Below are positions 38,280 through 47,350 of a stretch of DNA of 64,000 bases, in pieces. Source of the DNA: Nitrosomonas ureae (lineage in GTDB: Bacteria; Pseudomonadota; Gammaproteobacteria; Burkholderiales; Nitrosomonadaceae). Location of the stretch: assembly GCF_900108305.1 (NCBI RefSeq), contig NZ_FNUX01000001.1, positions 62,001 to 126,000 on the forward strand, read 5' to 3'. The notes beneath the pieces were generated by a model. The model was given only the letters and a program-made list of their open reading frames with translations, was not told the origin of the DNA and did no database searches. The first letter of the stretch is position 1, and every line of letters starts with the position of its first letter. Position numbers and translations under genes: made by a program.

Positions 38280-38384
38280 TTTTCCACATCATATCCTGGC
38301 TGACTGTCTGCAGTTTGAATAGCACCAGCCGGGATTAACAAATCCCCTCAAGTTCTCAAACTGCGCCATTGCTTTAAAATTACC

Positions 38385-38879
38385 ATGTATACGCGATTAT
38401 CAAAGAGTATGATGGTTCTGGCTTTCGCGTTGTATGCGTCGCTGGTTGCATTCAATAATCTCACCGATTACAACTCAAATTTCTTCATCGCCGCGCATGT
38501 CCTCTTGATGGATACGACTTTTCCTGACAACCAGGGCCTCTGGCGGGCAATTGAGTCTCCTTTTTTACATCATGCAGCTTATGCCATGATCATCGTTACT
38601 GAAATCCTGATTGCTGGGCTATGTTGGCTGGGTGGCTTGCGTTTATGCCAAAATATCAAGAACCCCTCATCTTTTAATCAAGCCAAAAGCCTGGCCATAC
38701 TCGGACTCTCTCTCGGTTTCTTCCTATGGTTTGTTGGGTTTATGACGATTGGCGGAGAATGGTTTTTAATGTGGCAATCGGAAGTTGCCAATGGCCAGCA
38801 AGCTGCATTTCGTCTGGTTATGATTACCGCCGTTACTCTTATTTACCTGGTTCAGGTGGACGAAGACAAGCATAGTTAA
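38385..38879 (+). CDS. DUF2165 membrane protein
   Basis: 164 residues with four hydrophobic segments. FNNLTDYNSNFFIAAHVLLM and FFLWFVGFMTIGGEWFLMWQ match the DUF2165 pattern of small four-helix proteins. Function unknown. It stands alone between a plus-strand Tim44-like gene and the minus-strand cys genes. Confidence 0.85.
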   Translation: MYTRLSKSMMVLAFALYASLVAFNNLTDYNSNFFIAAHVLLMDTTFPDNQGLWRAIESPFLHHAAYAMIIVTEILIAGLCWLGGLRLCQNIKNPSSFNQAKSLAILGLSLGFFLWFVGFMTIGGEWFLMWQSEVANGQQAAFRLVMITAVTLIYLVQVDEDKHS

Positions 38880-38975
38880 AGACTACTGCAAAGCTGCATG
38901 TGCTCTGTGGAAATGATACAACTTTATATCTGTCTCAACACGAGCAAGATCTTTTGCAAATTTCCGGCAAGAAAA

Positions 38976-39383
38976 TCAAGATAACAATGCATCGATACCA
39001 GCCTGAGCGATTTGCGCATCCTGGAAAGATCTTACGCCGCTGACTCCGATTGCACCCACGAATTGATTATTAACAATAATGGGCAATCCACCTTCAATCG
39101 GCAAGGTACCAGGCAAATTCAGATAGCGTAATTGCCCTTCCGCAATATTGTCTTCCCATACCTTGGTTGGGCGGCGAAAAGCTATCGCAGCACGCGCTTT
39201 CTCAATTGCCACACCGATGCTGCCATATTGCGTATGATCCAAACGTTGCAAGTAAAGCAAATGGCCACCATCATCAGCAATTGCAATGACAACTGGCCAT
39301 TTATTGCGTATTGCTTCGGATTCTGCACCTGCCGCCATTTTCTTGGCGTCGTCCAACGTAAGGATTACTTTGTCAGCAGTCAT
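38976..39383 (-). CDS. GlcG/HbpS-like heme-binding family protein
   Basis: 135 residues of the DUF336 fold: KWPVVIAIADDGGHLLYLQR, AIEKARAAIAFRRPTK and GGLPIIVNNQFVGAIGVSGV. Homologues bind heme or corrinoids or accompany glycolate genes; a specific role is not visible here. It lies 26 bases after cysE and is probably cotranscribed with cysK-cysE. Confidence 0.88.
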   Translation of the reverse strand: MTADKVILTLDDAKKMAAGAESEAIRNKWPVVIAIADDGGHLLYLQRLDHTQYGSIGVAIEKARAAIAFRRPTKVWEDNIAEGQLRYLNLPGTLPIEGGLPIIVNNQFVGAIGVSGVRSFQDAQIAQAGIDALLS

Positions 39384-39409
39384 ATGATTCCTAAAGATTC
39401 CATCATTGA

Positions 39410-40360
39410 TTAAATCCCGGCGCCCCCCTCAAATACCTCCTGGCGCATTTGCGCCTGCGAGATATTACTACCCGGTGGCACGCTTCGCGTCAGCCATACA
39501 TTGCCGCCAATCGTCGAACCTCGCCCTATGGTTATTCGTCCCAAAATTGTAGCGCCGGCATAAATCACCACGTCATCTTCCACAATAGGGTGACGCAAAT
39601 TGCCTTTCACCAGGGTTCCATTCTCATCTACCGGGAAACGCTTGGCACCCAGCGTAACCGCTTGATACAGACGAACATTCTGTCCAATAATGGCAGTCTC
39701 CCCAATCACCACACCAGTACCATGATCGATAAAGAAACTACCGCCAATCTGTGCACCTGGATGAATTTCAATACCGGTGACAGAGTGCGCAATTTCTGAA
39801 ATCATGCGCGCAATCAGGGGTACCCCCAAACCATGCAAAACATGCGCCAACCGATAATGCGTAATTGCCATGATGCCAGGATAGCAAACCAGCACTTCAT
39901 CCACATTGCGTGCCGCAGGGTCACCCTCATACGCTGCTTTAATATCGGTTTCCAGCAAACTTCGAACCTCCGGCAAGCGTTTTGCAAACGCCTGTGTAAT
40001 CGCCACCGATTGTGCACGATCCTGATCGCCAAGAACCTCCAAACCAGAGTTATAGTGCAATTCATGCTGAATCTGCACCATCAGCTCACGCAACGTCACA
40101 TTCAGAATATGTCCAACATAATGATCGATGCCCTCATCAGCCAACTCAGATGAACCCAGGCGATTAGGGAATATAGCCGCACTCAGGCCCTCTGCAACAC
40201 TCGCCAGAATCCTGCGTGACGGTAACCTGGGCGGACGATCATGCCGGTTACGGCTTTCCAATGAAGCCAGACGTAACGCGCGCAGCTCAGACACGATACT
40301 ATCCACATTCAAATAGGTGCTGCGCAACAAAAGATCGCGCGTTCTCTTGCTAGTGTTCAC
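39410..40360 (-). CDS. cysE: Serine O-acetyltransferase
   Basis: 316 residues. It makes O-acetylserine, the carbon skeleton for cysteine. A helical N-terminal domain precedes the left-handed beta-helix with catalytic [20 protein letters not shown] and [20 protein letters not shown]. This EpsC-like longer form ends EGGAGI; a C-terminal isoleucine is the residue that inserts into CysK to form the cysteine synthase complex. The start overlaps the cysK 3' end by 11 bases, so the pair is co-translated. Confidence 0.95.
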   Translation of the reverse strand: MNTSKRTRDLLLRSTYLNVDSIVSELRALRLASLESRNRHDRPPRLPSRRILASVAEGLSAAIFPNRLGSSELADEGIDHYVGHILNVTLRELMVQIQHELHYNSGLEVLGDQDRAQSVAITQAFAKRLPEVRSLLETDIKAAYEGDPAARNVDEVLVCYPGIMAITHYRLAHVLHGLGVPLIARMISEIAHSVTGIEIHPGAQIGGSFFIDHGTGVVIGETAIIGQNVRLYQAVTLGAKRFPVDENGTLVKGNLRHPIVEDDVVIYAGATILGRITIGRGSTIGGNVWLTRSVPPGSNISQAQMRQEVFEGGAGI

Positions 40361-41336
40361 TATGTGTCAGGCCCTGTTCGTCAAACATACGCTCAAACAA
40401 AACGCTGCTTAGGTAGCGCTCAGCGGAATCCGGCAAAATCACTACAATAGTTTTTCCCTTATTCTGAGGAAGCTTAGCATGACGCACTGCCGCCGCTACA
40501 GCCGCACCGCAGGAAATTCCGGCCAGAATACCCTCCTCGCGCGCCAGGCGCCGTGCATAAAGTATCGCCTCTTCATTGCTCACTTGCTCGATTTCGTCCA
40601 CTAGTGAAAGATCCAAGTTATCAGGCACGAAACCAGCCCCAATACCTTGAATTTTATGAGGGCCGGGCGTCAATGAAAATCCAGCGCGCTTTTGCGACAA
40701 TACCGGGCTCGCCGCAGGCTCAACCGCCACTGAAGTAATGGCTTTGCCCTTGGTTTGTTTGATATAACGAGAAACCCCGGTAATCGTGCCACCCGTGCCC
40801 ACGCCTGCTACAAAAATATCGACGGCACCATCCGTATCGCTCCATATTTCCGGTCCGGTGGTTTTTTCATGAATTTCGGGATTGGCGGGATTCTTGAACT
40901 GTTGCAACAACACATAGCGATGCGGATCAGTGTCAATAATTTCTTCCGCCCTCGCCAAAGCTCCGTTCATACCACGCACACCTTCGGTTAATTCCAGCTT
41001 GGCACCCAATGCAACTAACAACTTACGCCGCTCCACACTCATCGTTTCCGGCATCGTCAAAGTCAACGGAATTCCTCGCGCAGCTGCCACGAATGCCAGC
41101 GCAATTCCAGTATTACCGCTCGTAGGCTCAACAATTTCCTTCCCCGGCCCCAGTAATCCTCTACGTTCAGCATCGTCAATCATTGCTACGCCAATGCGGC
41201 ACTTAACCGAATATGCCGGATTACGCCCTTCAATTTTTCCCAACACTACAGCCGGCGCATTGTCAATCACCCGATTAAGCCGCACCAATGGCGTTTGCCC
41301 AATGGATAATGAATTGTCTTTAAACCAATTTGCCAT
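40350..41336 (-). CDS. cysK: Cysteine synthase A
   Basis: 328 residues, PLP-dependent O-acetylserine sulfhydrylase. The PLP lysine is in [11 protein letters not shown]. The substrate loop is [13 protein letters not shown], the phosphate-binding loop [15 protein letters not shown], and [12 protein letters not shown] follows. CysK is preferred to CysM because of the longer C-terminus and the overlap with cysE. Confidence 0.95.
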   Translation of the reverse strand: MANWFKDNSLSIGQTPLVRLNRVIDNAPAVVLGKIEGRNPAYSVKCRIGVAMIDDAERRGLLGPGKEIVEPTSGNTGIALAFVAAARGIPLTLTMPETMSVERRKLLVALGAKLELTEGVRGMNGALARAEEIIDTDPHRYVLLQQFKNPANPEIHEKTTGPEIWSDTDGAVDIFVAGVGTGGTITGVSRYIKQTKGKAITSVAVEPAASPVLSQKRAGFSLTPGPHKIQGIGAGFVPDNLDLSLVDEIEQVSNEEAILYARRLAREEGILAGISCGAAVAAAVRHAKLPQNKGKTIVVILPDSAERYLSSVLFERMFDEQGLTHSEH

Positions 41337-41635
41337 AATTTCTCTTTATGCGCCAGATACGGATTTCAGGTCAGATTTATATTACTACCTCTTTAAACCA
41401 GATATCCAGCTAAAATATTGATGCACTACATTCATTTAAAGTCTCAAAGTACATAGCTAGAAAGTGGGCTATTGAGCATAATATTCATGCAATCTTGATA
41501 TCGTAAGAAGCCGTACCGATTGGGCAAGAACAGAAGAAGAAGCGGCTTTGCAGATAGCAACGTACGAAAAGCTATCCTCTTCGTAACAGCTCTAAATAGA
41601 TTAGTCACTAAAACCAATCCCTTTGCCCATAAGAA
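41337..41635. other. Intergenic region, no gene seen
   Basis: About 300 bases between cysK and the tRNA gene, both on the minus strand. It should contain the cysK promoter and the tRNA 3' trailer. Nothing else recognised. Confidence 0.5.
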
Positions 41636-41711
41636 TGGTGGCGAATCAGGGATTTGAACCCCGGACCAACGGATTATGATTCCGCTGCTCTAACCACTGA
41701 GCTAATTCGCC
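41636..41711 (-). tRNA. tRNA with CAU anticodon, probably tRNA-Ile2 (lysidine-modified)
   Basis: 76 bases including an encoded CCA. The acceptor pairs GGCGAAT with ATTCGCC. The anticodon stem GCGGA/TCCGT closes the loop ATCATAA, so the anticodon is CAT. The T arm has GGTTCAAATCC. CAT fits Met or Ile2. The D-arm (AGCTCAGTGGTTAGAGCAG) and variable loop (TTGGTC) match Escherichia coli tRNA-Ile2 better than elongator Met. Confidence 0.9.
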
Positions 41712-41969
41712 ACGTGTTTAACACAAGGGCCGCATTTTGCCTTTCAGGGGGTGGCTTGTCAAGATCAAAAATGTGACATGACAAGGGTTTATGCGTGTTT
41801 TCAGGGCATTGTATTACGCTTGCCGATTCTTTCCAAGCGTATCAGTGGCTTAGATTTATCCACTAAAAATACACGATTTCCCGTTGATTTGGGCGGCAAA
41901 AAATTCACATCCAATGATGATTAACTTTGTGTTACCTGTCTATGCTAAAGCAGCTGTATAATCAATCTC

Positions 41970-43139
41970 ATGAAATTCGATATTATAGTAATAGGTGGCG
42001 GACTTGTGGGCGCAAGCTTGGCAGCTGCGCTTAAAGATAGCGGGCTAAAAATAGCGTTGATAGAACCGCATGAATCCGCACCGGTACCGCAAGATAATAG
42101 TTGGGATAACCGAGTGTATGCAATTAGCCCGGGCAGCGCCGCTTTCCTGCAAAAACTGGACGCATGGCAATTGATGGAAACTGAACGGGTAGCACCCGTT
42201 TATGAGATGACGGTGTTTGGCGACGACAATACTGCGCATATCAACTTCAGTGCGTACGAGATTGGCTTACCCGAATTGGCGTTTATTGCTGAAAACCGCC
42301 AATTGCAATCCGCTGTCTGGCATACGCTTGAATCTTCAAAGGAAAATACACGAATATTCTGCCCGGCAAAATGTACCGCTATCACTTGGCACGATACGCA
42401 TGTTGATGTGCAGTTGACAGACGGCACCGAACTTGAAGCTGCATTAATAATAGGCGCGGATGGGGTAAATTCCTGGGTACGTAAACAAGCTGAGATTGAG
42501 GTGTCGCAGCATGCCTACAATCAGGTTGGCGTAGTCGCCAATTTCAGTACGGAACTATCGCATCGTCAGATTGCCTATCAATGGTTCAGGCGGGATGGCG
42601 TACTGGCATTACTCCCGCTACCGGGAAAGCGTGTATCCATGGTCTGGTCTACTACTGAAGACCATGCGGATTTTTTGCGCAACTTGTCTGCGGAAAAACT
42701 TTGCCAGCAAGTGGAAGAAGCTTCTGCACATACTGTGGGTGCACTACAACTGATTTCACCGCCAGCAGGTTTTCCATTGAATTATGTGCATGTAAAAAAA
42801 CTGGTTAAGGCCCGCCTGGCACTCGTCGGTGATGCTGCGCACGGCATTCATCCGTTGGCTGGCCAGGGGGTTAACCTTGGATTACGTGACGCGCGGGAAC
42901 TTGCGGCAATATTGAACTCGCAAGGCAAACTGACAGATTGCGGTGATTATTTATTATTACGGCGTTACGAGCTGGCACGCAAGGAAGATATTCTGGTTCT
43001 GGAACAAGTAACAGACGGATTACAGAAATTATTCAACAATCCTAATCCGACATTAGCCCGCATACGCAATTTAGGGCTTGAAATAACCAATCATCTGCCA
43101 TCGATTAAAAACCGATTGATACAGCACGCTTTGAATTAA
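41970..43139 (+). CDS. UbiH/UbiF/VisC-family FAD monooxygenase
   Basis: 389 residues, flavin hydroxylase of ubiquinone synthesis. The FAD fold is IIVIGGGLVGASLAAALKDS, the middle motif IIGADGVNSWVRK, and the C-terminal motif GDAAHGIHPLAGQGVNLGLR. Which ring position it hydroxylates (UbiF, UbiH, UbiI type) cannot be told from sequence alone. Probably transcribed with dsbC, 24 bases downstream. Confidence 0.93.
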   Translation: MKFDIIVIGGGLVGASLAAALKDSGLKIALIEPHESAPVPQDNSWDNRVYAISPGSAAFLQKLDAWQLMETERVAPVYEMTVFGDDNTAHINFSAYEIGLPELAFIAENRQLQSAVWHTLESSKENTRIFCPAKCTAITWHDTHVDVQLTDGTELEAALIIGADGVNSWVRKQAEIEVSQHAYNQVGVVANFSTELSHRQIAYQWFRRDGVLALLPLPGKRVSMVWSTTEDHADFLRNLSAEKLCQQVEEASAHTVGALQLISPPAGFPLNYVHVKKLVKARLALVGDAAHGIHPLAGQGVNLGLRDARELAAILNSQGKLTDCGDYLLLRRYELARKEDILVLEQVTDGLQKLFNNPNPTLARIRNLGLEITNHLPSIKNRLIQHALN

Positions 43140-43163
43140 ATTTCTTTTTAAACTGGAGTTGTC

Positions 43164-43886
43164 ATGGCTACACACTTAAAATTTTTCATTTTAATCTTAT
43201 CATTAAGTTTTTCCCCCGGAATGCTTTGGGCCGATGAAGAAGCTGTTAAAAAAGCCGTCCAACCACATTTCGAAAGTCAAAAAATTGACAGTGTGAAGAA
43301 AACGCCTTTTTCAGATCTGTACGAAGTCGTGGTAGGCGATGAACTGTTTTATACTGATGATAAAGCAGATTTTTTCTTTTTTGGCCATGTCATCAATACC
43401 AAAAGCCGGGTTAGCATGACCAACGAACGCATTCAAGAAATCAAGGCCGCACGGCGCGTGCCATTCGACTCCCTGCCTCTGCAGCATGCTATCAAAGCGG
43501 TTAAAGGTGATGGCAAACGCAAAATTGCGGTGTATACAGACCCCAATTGCCCTTACTGCAAACAATTGGAAAAGGAATTGATCAACATCACGAATGTTAC
43601 CGTTTATAACCTGCTCTACCCGGTGTTGAATGGCTCGATGGAATTATCAAAAAAAATCTGGTGCTCTGAAAATCAAATCAAGGCCTGGGAGGATTTTATG
43701 CTGAAAGGCACCGCGCCAGCAGAAAAAGACTGCGAAGCCCCCTTGGAAACTTTGGTAGAGTCAGGTCGTGAAAATAAAGTCTCAGGTACACCAACGCTAA
43801 TTTTTTCTGACGGCTCAGTTGTTGGGGGAATGATCCCTGCCGCAGCCATAGAGGAAAAGCTGGAAAACGCAAGCAAAGACAAATAA
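43164..43886 (+). CDS. dsbC: Thiol:disulfide interchange protein DsbC
   Basis: 240 residues. The signal peptide ends near SPGMLWADE. The N-terminal dimerisation domain precedes the thioredoxin fold with active site DPNCPYCKQLE and the cis-proline loop SGTPTLIFSDG. A second cysteine pair (WCSENQIK and KDCEAP) is as in DsbC. It is a periplasmic disulfide isomerase. A bidirectional terminator separates it from convergent mltA. Confidence 0.95.
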   Translation: MATHLKFFILILSLSFSPGMLWADEEAVKKAVQPHFESQKIDSVKKTPFSDLYEVVVGDELFYTDDKADFFFFGHVINTKSRVSMTNERIQEIKAARRVPFDSLPLQHAIKAVKGDGKRKIAVYTDPNCPYCKQLEKELINITNVTVYNLLYPVLNGSMELSKKIWCSENQIKAWEDFMLKGTAPAEKDCEAPLETLVESGRENKVSGTPTLIFSDGSVVGGMIPAAAIEEKLENASKDK

Positions 43887-43900
43887 AACCCAAGAAACTT

Positions 43901-43934
43901 AAAAAGCTTGCTATGGCTTATCAGCAAGCTTTTT
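43901..43934. terminator. Bidirectional terminator between dsbC and mltA
   Basis: AAAAAGCTTGCT pairs with AGCAAGCTTTTT around ATGGCTTATC. A-rich on one flank and T-rich on the other, so it can stop both convergent genes. Confidence 0.85.
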
Positions 43935-45132
43935 ATTGTTGGGTAAGCGCAACGGGCTGATATTCCTTCGGCATCAATACCCACATTTTTCCCGCCTGCT
44001 TCATTTTACCTGCCTGATTCCCGGCTTCATGGCCAAATCCCCAAAAGAAATCCGCGCGTACCCCGCCTTTAATCGCACCACCCACATCTTGCGCTACCAT
44101 GAGCCGATTCAGAGGCTTATTCGTATTGGGCCAGGTCGTTGTCAGAAATACCGGCACCCCCTGCGGAATTGACAATGGATCAATGGCGATACTTCTACCG
44201 GCAGTCAATGGCACACCCAAAGCACCGATGGGACCTGATAGATCGGATGGTAATTCGCGAAAAAACACGTAACGTGCATTTTGCTGCAACAACTCCGCCA
44301 GCTTACTGGAGTTTTGTCGTCCCCATTGCTTGATGCCCTGCATGGATGCTTGTTCGAGGAGCAACTCACCACGTTGCACCAGAAGCTTGCCAATCGAGTT
44401 ATATGGAAACCCATTCTGATCTGCAAAACCTATTTTCATCATTTCGCCATTGTCAAACACAATGCGTCCGGAACCCTGCACATGGAGAAAAAATAACTCA
44501 ACTTCGTCTTCTACCCATAAGAGTTCATATCCCTTCAATAATCCCGGATCATTCATAATCTCTGACCGGCTATAGTAAGGTACCACTTTGCGCCCGTTCA
44601 GACGTCCACGCAAGCGTAAATCTTTAAGTTCCGGGTAGGCTTCGCCTAATTCGATGGTTAACAACTCATCAGGAGCAGCATAAACCGGAAAACGATATCG
44701 TTCCGAAAATGTCCGGCTTCCTTTTAGTAAGGGCTCATAGTAGCCGGTAATCAATCCTTCCTCGGTATTATCGACATTAACAACTTGGTACGGAATGAAA
44801 TAAGTTTCAAAGAAATTTCTTATCTTGGTGCTGCTGGGGTGCTGCAATGATGCGGCGATTTTGCAATTTTCCTGCCAAACGGGTTGCTTGCTTAAAACTC
44901 TGCAGCTTTGCAGAAAAGCCTGCCATGCAGGCAGTAAATCATCGTTGTTCCAGCCAGTCAATGCAGACCATTGATCACGTTTATGGATAGACTTTGCTAG
45001 CGGCTTATCGGACAAAGGCGGTGCAGCTTCATCAGACTGCACCGGTGGCGGCGTTGGACTGATACTTCCAGTGGTGCATGCAGCAAGCCATAGAAAAGAA
45101 ATAATAACGACAAAACTTAATTGGTTTTTCAT
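43933..45132 (-). CDS. mltA: Membrane-bound lytic murein transglycosylase A
   Basis: 399 residues from ATG 45132, which puts a lipobox WLAAC at position 15-19; the frame is open nine codons further but that would spoil the signal. The MltA core (ITGYYEPLLKGSRTFSERYR, FLHVQGSGRIVFDNG) is followed by the 3D domain with LMVAQDVGGAIKGGVRADFF. Cleaves peptidoglycan at the outer membrane. Confidence 0.95.
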   Translation of the reverse strand: MKNQLSFVVIISFLWLAACTTGSISPTPPPVQSDEAAPPLSDKPLAKSIHKRDQWSALTGWNNDDLLPAWQAFLQSCRVLSKQPVWQENCKIAASLQHPSSTKIRNFFETYFIPYQVVNVDNTEEGLITGYYEPLLKGSRTFSERYRFPVYAAPDELLTIELGEAYPELKDLRLRGRLNGRKVVPYYSRSEIMNDPGLLKGYELLWVEDEVELFFLHVQGSGRIVFDNGEMMKIGFADQNGFPYNSIGKLLVQRGELLLEQASMQGIKQWGRQNSSKLAELLQQNARYVFFRELPSDLSGPIGALGVPLTAGRSIAIDPLSIPQGVPVFLTTTWPNTNKPLNRLMVAQDVGGAIKGGVRADFFWGFGHEAGNQAGKMKQAGKMWVLMPKEYQPVALTQQ

Positions 45133-45190
45133 CTGATTTTGGTTAAAGTAACAGTTCAATTCAATTATGAGACAGCAAGCAATTTAAATT

Positions 45191-45304
45191 ATGTGGTTAC
45201 TAATCGTCGAAGCGGCAGTGGCATTGGGTTTATTTCTATTCATTATCTGGTGGACTATGTTTTCAGGCAAAAAAAAGCAAGGTGACAAAAACAAAGAGGA
45301 ATAA
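45191..45304 (+). CDS. Short membrane protein, 37 residues
   Basis: ATG 45191 to TAA 45304 encodes MWLLIVEAAVALGLFLFIIW followed by WTMFSGKKKQGDKNKEE: one transmembrane helix and a strongly basic/acidic cytoplasmic tail, a common small-protein layout. It is divergent from mltA, and a 6-bp inverted repeat (45308-45326) follows. No strong ribosome site. Family not recognised. Confidence 0.6.
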   Translation: MWLLIVEAAVALGLFLFIIWWTMFSGKKKQGDKNKEE

Positions 45305-45353
45305 AACCGGTATTAGAATTATACCGATATTTCTTCGATGTCAACTTTACCCA

Positions 45354-46100
45354 TTACACAGGATTTTCAATATCAATAAATTGATGTTGTATTCCAAATT
45401 CCTGTTCAATGTAATTTCCCAGCGCTTGCACACCATAGCGTTCCGTTGCATGATGTCCCGCGGCAATAAATGCGACACCTGATTCACGCGCGGTATGTAC
45501 ATTGTGTTCTGAAATTTCACCCGTCAAATAAGCATCAACTCCTTGCAGAATAGCTGCGTCAAAATAATTTTGCGCGGAGCCGGTACACCAGGCGATCCGT
45601 TGTATGATTTTATCAGGGTCACCAATTATCATCGGCTTACGCAACAGGGTTTGCGCTATTCGATCACCCAACGCGGCCAAGCTCATGGTTTCTTTCAGCT
45701 CTCCCTGCATCATGATATCCTGCCCGCCAAAACGGCCATACTCAACAAACCCCAATTTTTGCCCCAATTGCGCATTATTGCCGAAATCCGGGTGCGCATC
45801 TAACGGTAAGTGATAGGCAAACATATTGATCTGATGATTCATTAACAAAGCGATACGACGATTTTTTATTCCAGTGATGCGCATATCTTCACCACGCCAG
45901 AAATAGCCATGGTGAACCAAAACTGCATCCGCTTTTGCTGCCAGCGCCGCCTGCAGCAGATCGAGCGAAGCCGTTACACCGCTGACAACGATATGAATAT
46001 CGCTGCGCCCTTCCACTTGCAACCCATTTGGGCAATAATCCTGAAAGCGGGGTATATCCAGTAATTGATTCAGATGATTTTCCAGCTCATCTCGATCCAT
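45354..46100 (-). CDS. Nif3-like dinuclear metal center protein
   Basis: 248 residues from ATG 46100, preceded by GGAGGAAATCA; the ten codons upstream are not needed. YCPNGLQVEGR, LVHHGYFWRGE and AAGHHATERYGVQAL supply the conserved histidines and acidic residues for two metal ions. Members (YbgI/Nif3) form hexamer toroids; GTP cyclohydrolase 1 type 2 is the common annotation but the function is unproven. Confidence 0.93.
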   Translation of the reverse strand: MDRDELENHLNQLLDIPRFQDYCPNGLQVEGRSDIHIVVSGVTASLDLLQAALAAKADAVLVHHGYFWRGEDMRITGIKNRRIALLMNHQINMFAYHLPLDAHPDFGNNAQLGQKLGFVEYGRFGGQDIMMQGELKETMSLAALGDRIAQTLLRKPMIIGDPDKIIQRIAWCTGSAQNYFDAAILQGVDAYLTGEISEHNVHTARESGVAFIAAGHHATERYGVQALGNYIEQEFGIQHQFIDIENPV

Positions 46101-46178
46101 TGATTTCCTCCTTGGTTTCTTATACTGCATCGCAATATATTAATATTACGATTATTTATTGTGGGGGAACACATTTTG

Positions 46179-47318
46179 ATGTACAGACTCTGGTTAATTT
46201 TTGCACAAACTGCAACAGTATTGCTGGCTATTTTTTTTGTCGTATCAACATTGCGACCGGATTTGCTCTCCTGGAAACCACGAGGAGAAATTGTAACCGT
46301 AAGGGAAGTTGCGCCTGCGGTTACATCAGAAAGACCGGATAGCTATGCCAAAGCCGCTGAAATTGCCATGCCGTCTGTTGTTAATATTTTCACCAGCAAG
46401 GAAGTCAAAGAACCTGCTCATCCTTTGCTGAATGATCCTACGTTTCGCAGGTTCTTTGGTGACCAGTCAGAATCCAAACCAAAGCGGACTTCAAGTCTGG
46501 GATCCGGGGTCATTGTCAGCTCTAATGGCTATATACTGACCAATCACCACGTCGTTGAAACCGCTGACGAAGTTGAAGTTGCGCTGATTGATGGCAGAAA
46601 AACCAAAGCCCGTCTGATTGGCTCCGACCCTGAAACGGACCTGGCAGTACTCAAAATAAATTTGAAAGACTTGCCAGCCATAACGTTTGGCCAATCACAG
46701 CAGGTTAGAGTAGGCGATGTCGTGCTTGCTGTGGGCAATCCCTTTGCGGTTGGTCAAAGTGTTACTATGGGAATTGTTGGCGCACTGAGCAGGAGCCGGG
46801 TAGGAATTAATACCTTTGAAGATTTCATTCAAACCGATGCAGCGATCAATCCGGGCAACTCTGGTGGAGCATTGACTGATACCTCAGGCAATCTAATTGG
46901 AATCAACACTGCAATCTATTCCAGCAGCGGCGGCTCACTCGGCATCGGCTTTGCAATTCCAATTCATACTGCCAAACAAATTATGGAACAGATCGTTCAG
47001 TCTGGCGGTGTAATCCGTGGCTGGCTGGGAGTCAGCATGCAAGATATGACGGAAGCGCTGGCAGAGTCATTCAATCTGGATCATCCATCGGGGGCCTTGA
47101 TAGCCAGTATTCTTAAAGACGGTCCGGCCGATAAAGCGGGAATAAAACCAGGCGATATACTGATTGCAATCGAGAGCAAACCACTTAAAAATTCATCGGA
47201 AATGCTCAATTACGTAGCTGCATTGCCGCCGGGTAAAGTGGTAACTGTTACAGTCATTCGCAATAAGCAAGAAAAATCTTTTCCGGTACAAGTAGGTGTC
47301 AGACCAAAACAAAACTGA
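46179..47318 (+). CDS. DegS/AlgW-like periplasmic serine protease
   Basis: 379 residues. ATG 46179 (MYRLWLIFAQTATVLLAIFF) follows GGGGGAAC; an ATG six codons earlier is possible. A single N-terminal anchor, a trypsin fold with His in LTNHHVVE, Asp in DPETDLAVLKI and Ser in NPGNSGGALTD, then one PDZ domain (ASILKDGPADKAGIKPGDIL). One PDZ and an anchor point to the DegS/AlgW type that starts the envelope-stress sigma-E cascade; no rseA or rpoE lies nearby. Confidence 0.92.
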   Translation: MYRLWLIFAQTATVLLAIFFVVSTLRPDLLSWKPRGEIVTVREVAPAVTSERPDSYAKAAEIAMPSVVNIFTSKEVKEPAHPLLNDPTFRRFFGDQSESKPKRTSSLGSGVIVSSNGYILTNHHVVETADEVEVALIDGRKTKARLIGSDPETDLAVLKINLKDLPAITFGQSQQVRVGDVVLAVGNPFAVGQSVTMGIVGALSRSRVGINTFEDFIQTDAAINPGNSGGALTDTSGNLIGINTAIYSSSGGSLGIGFAIPIHTAKQIMEQIVQSGGVIRGWLGVSMQDMTEALAESFNLDHPSGALIASILKDGPADKAGIKPGDILIAIESKPLKNSSEMLNYVAALPPGKVVTVTVIRNKQEKSFPVQVGVRPKQN

Positions 47319-47350
47319 CTGCATTTAAAAATGAAAATGATATCAAATTT

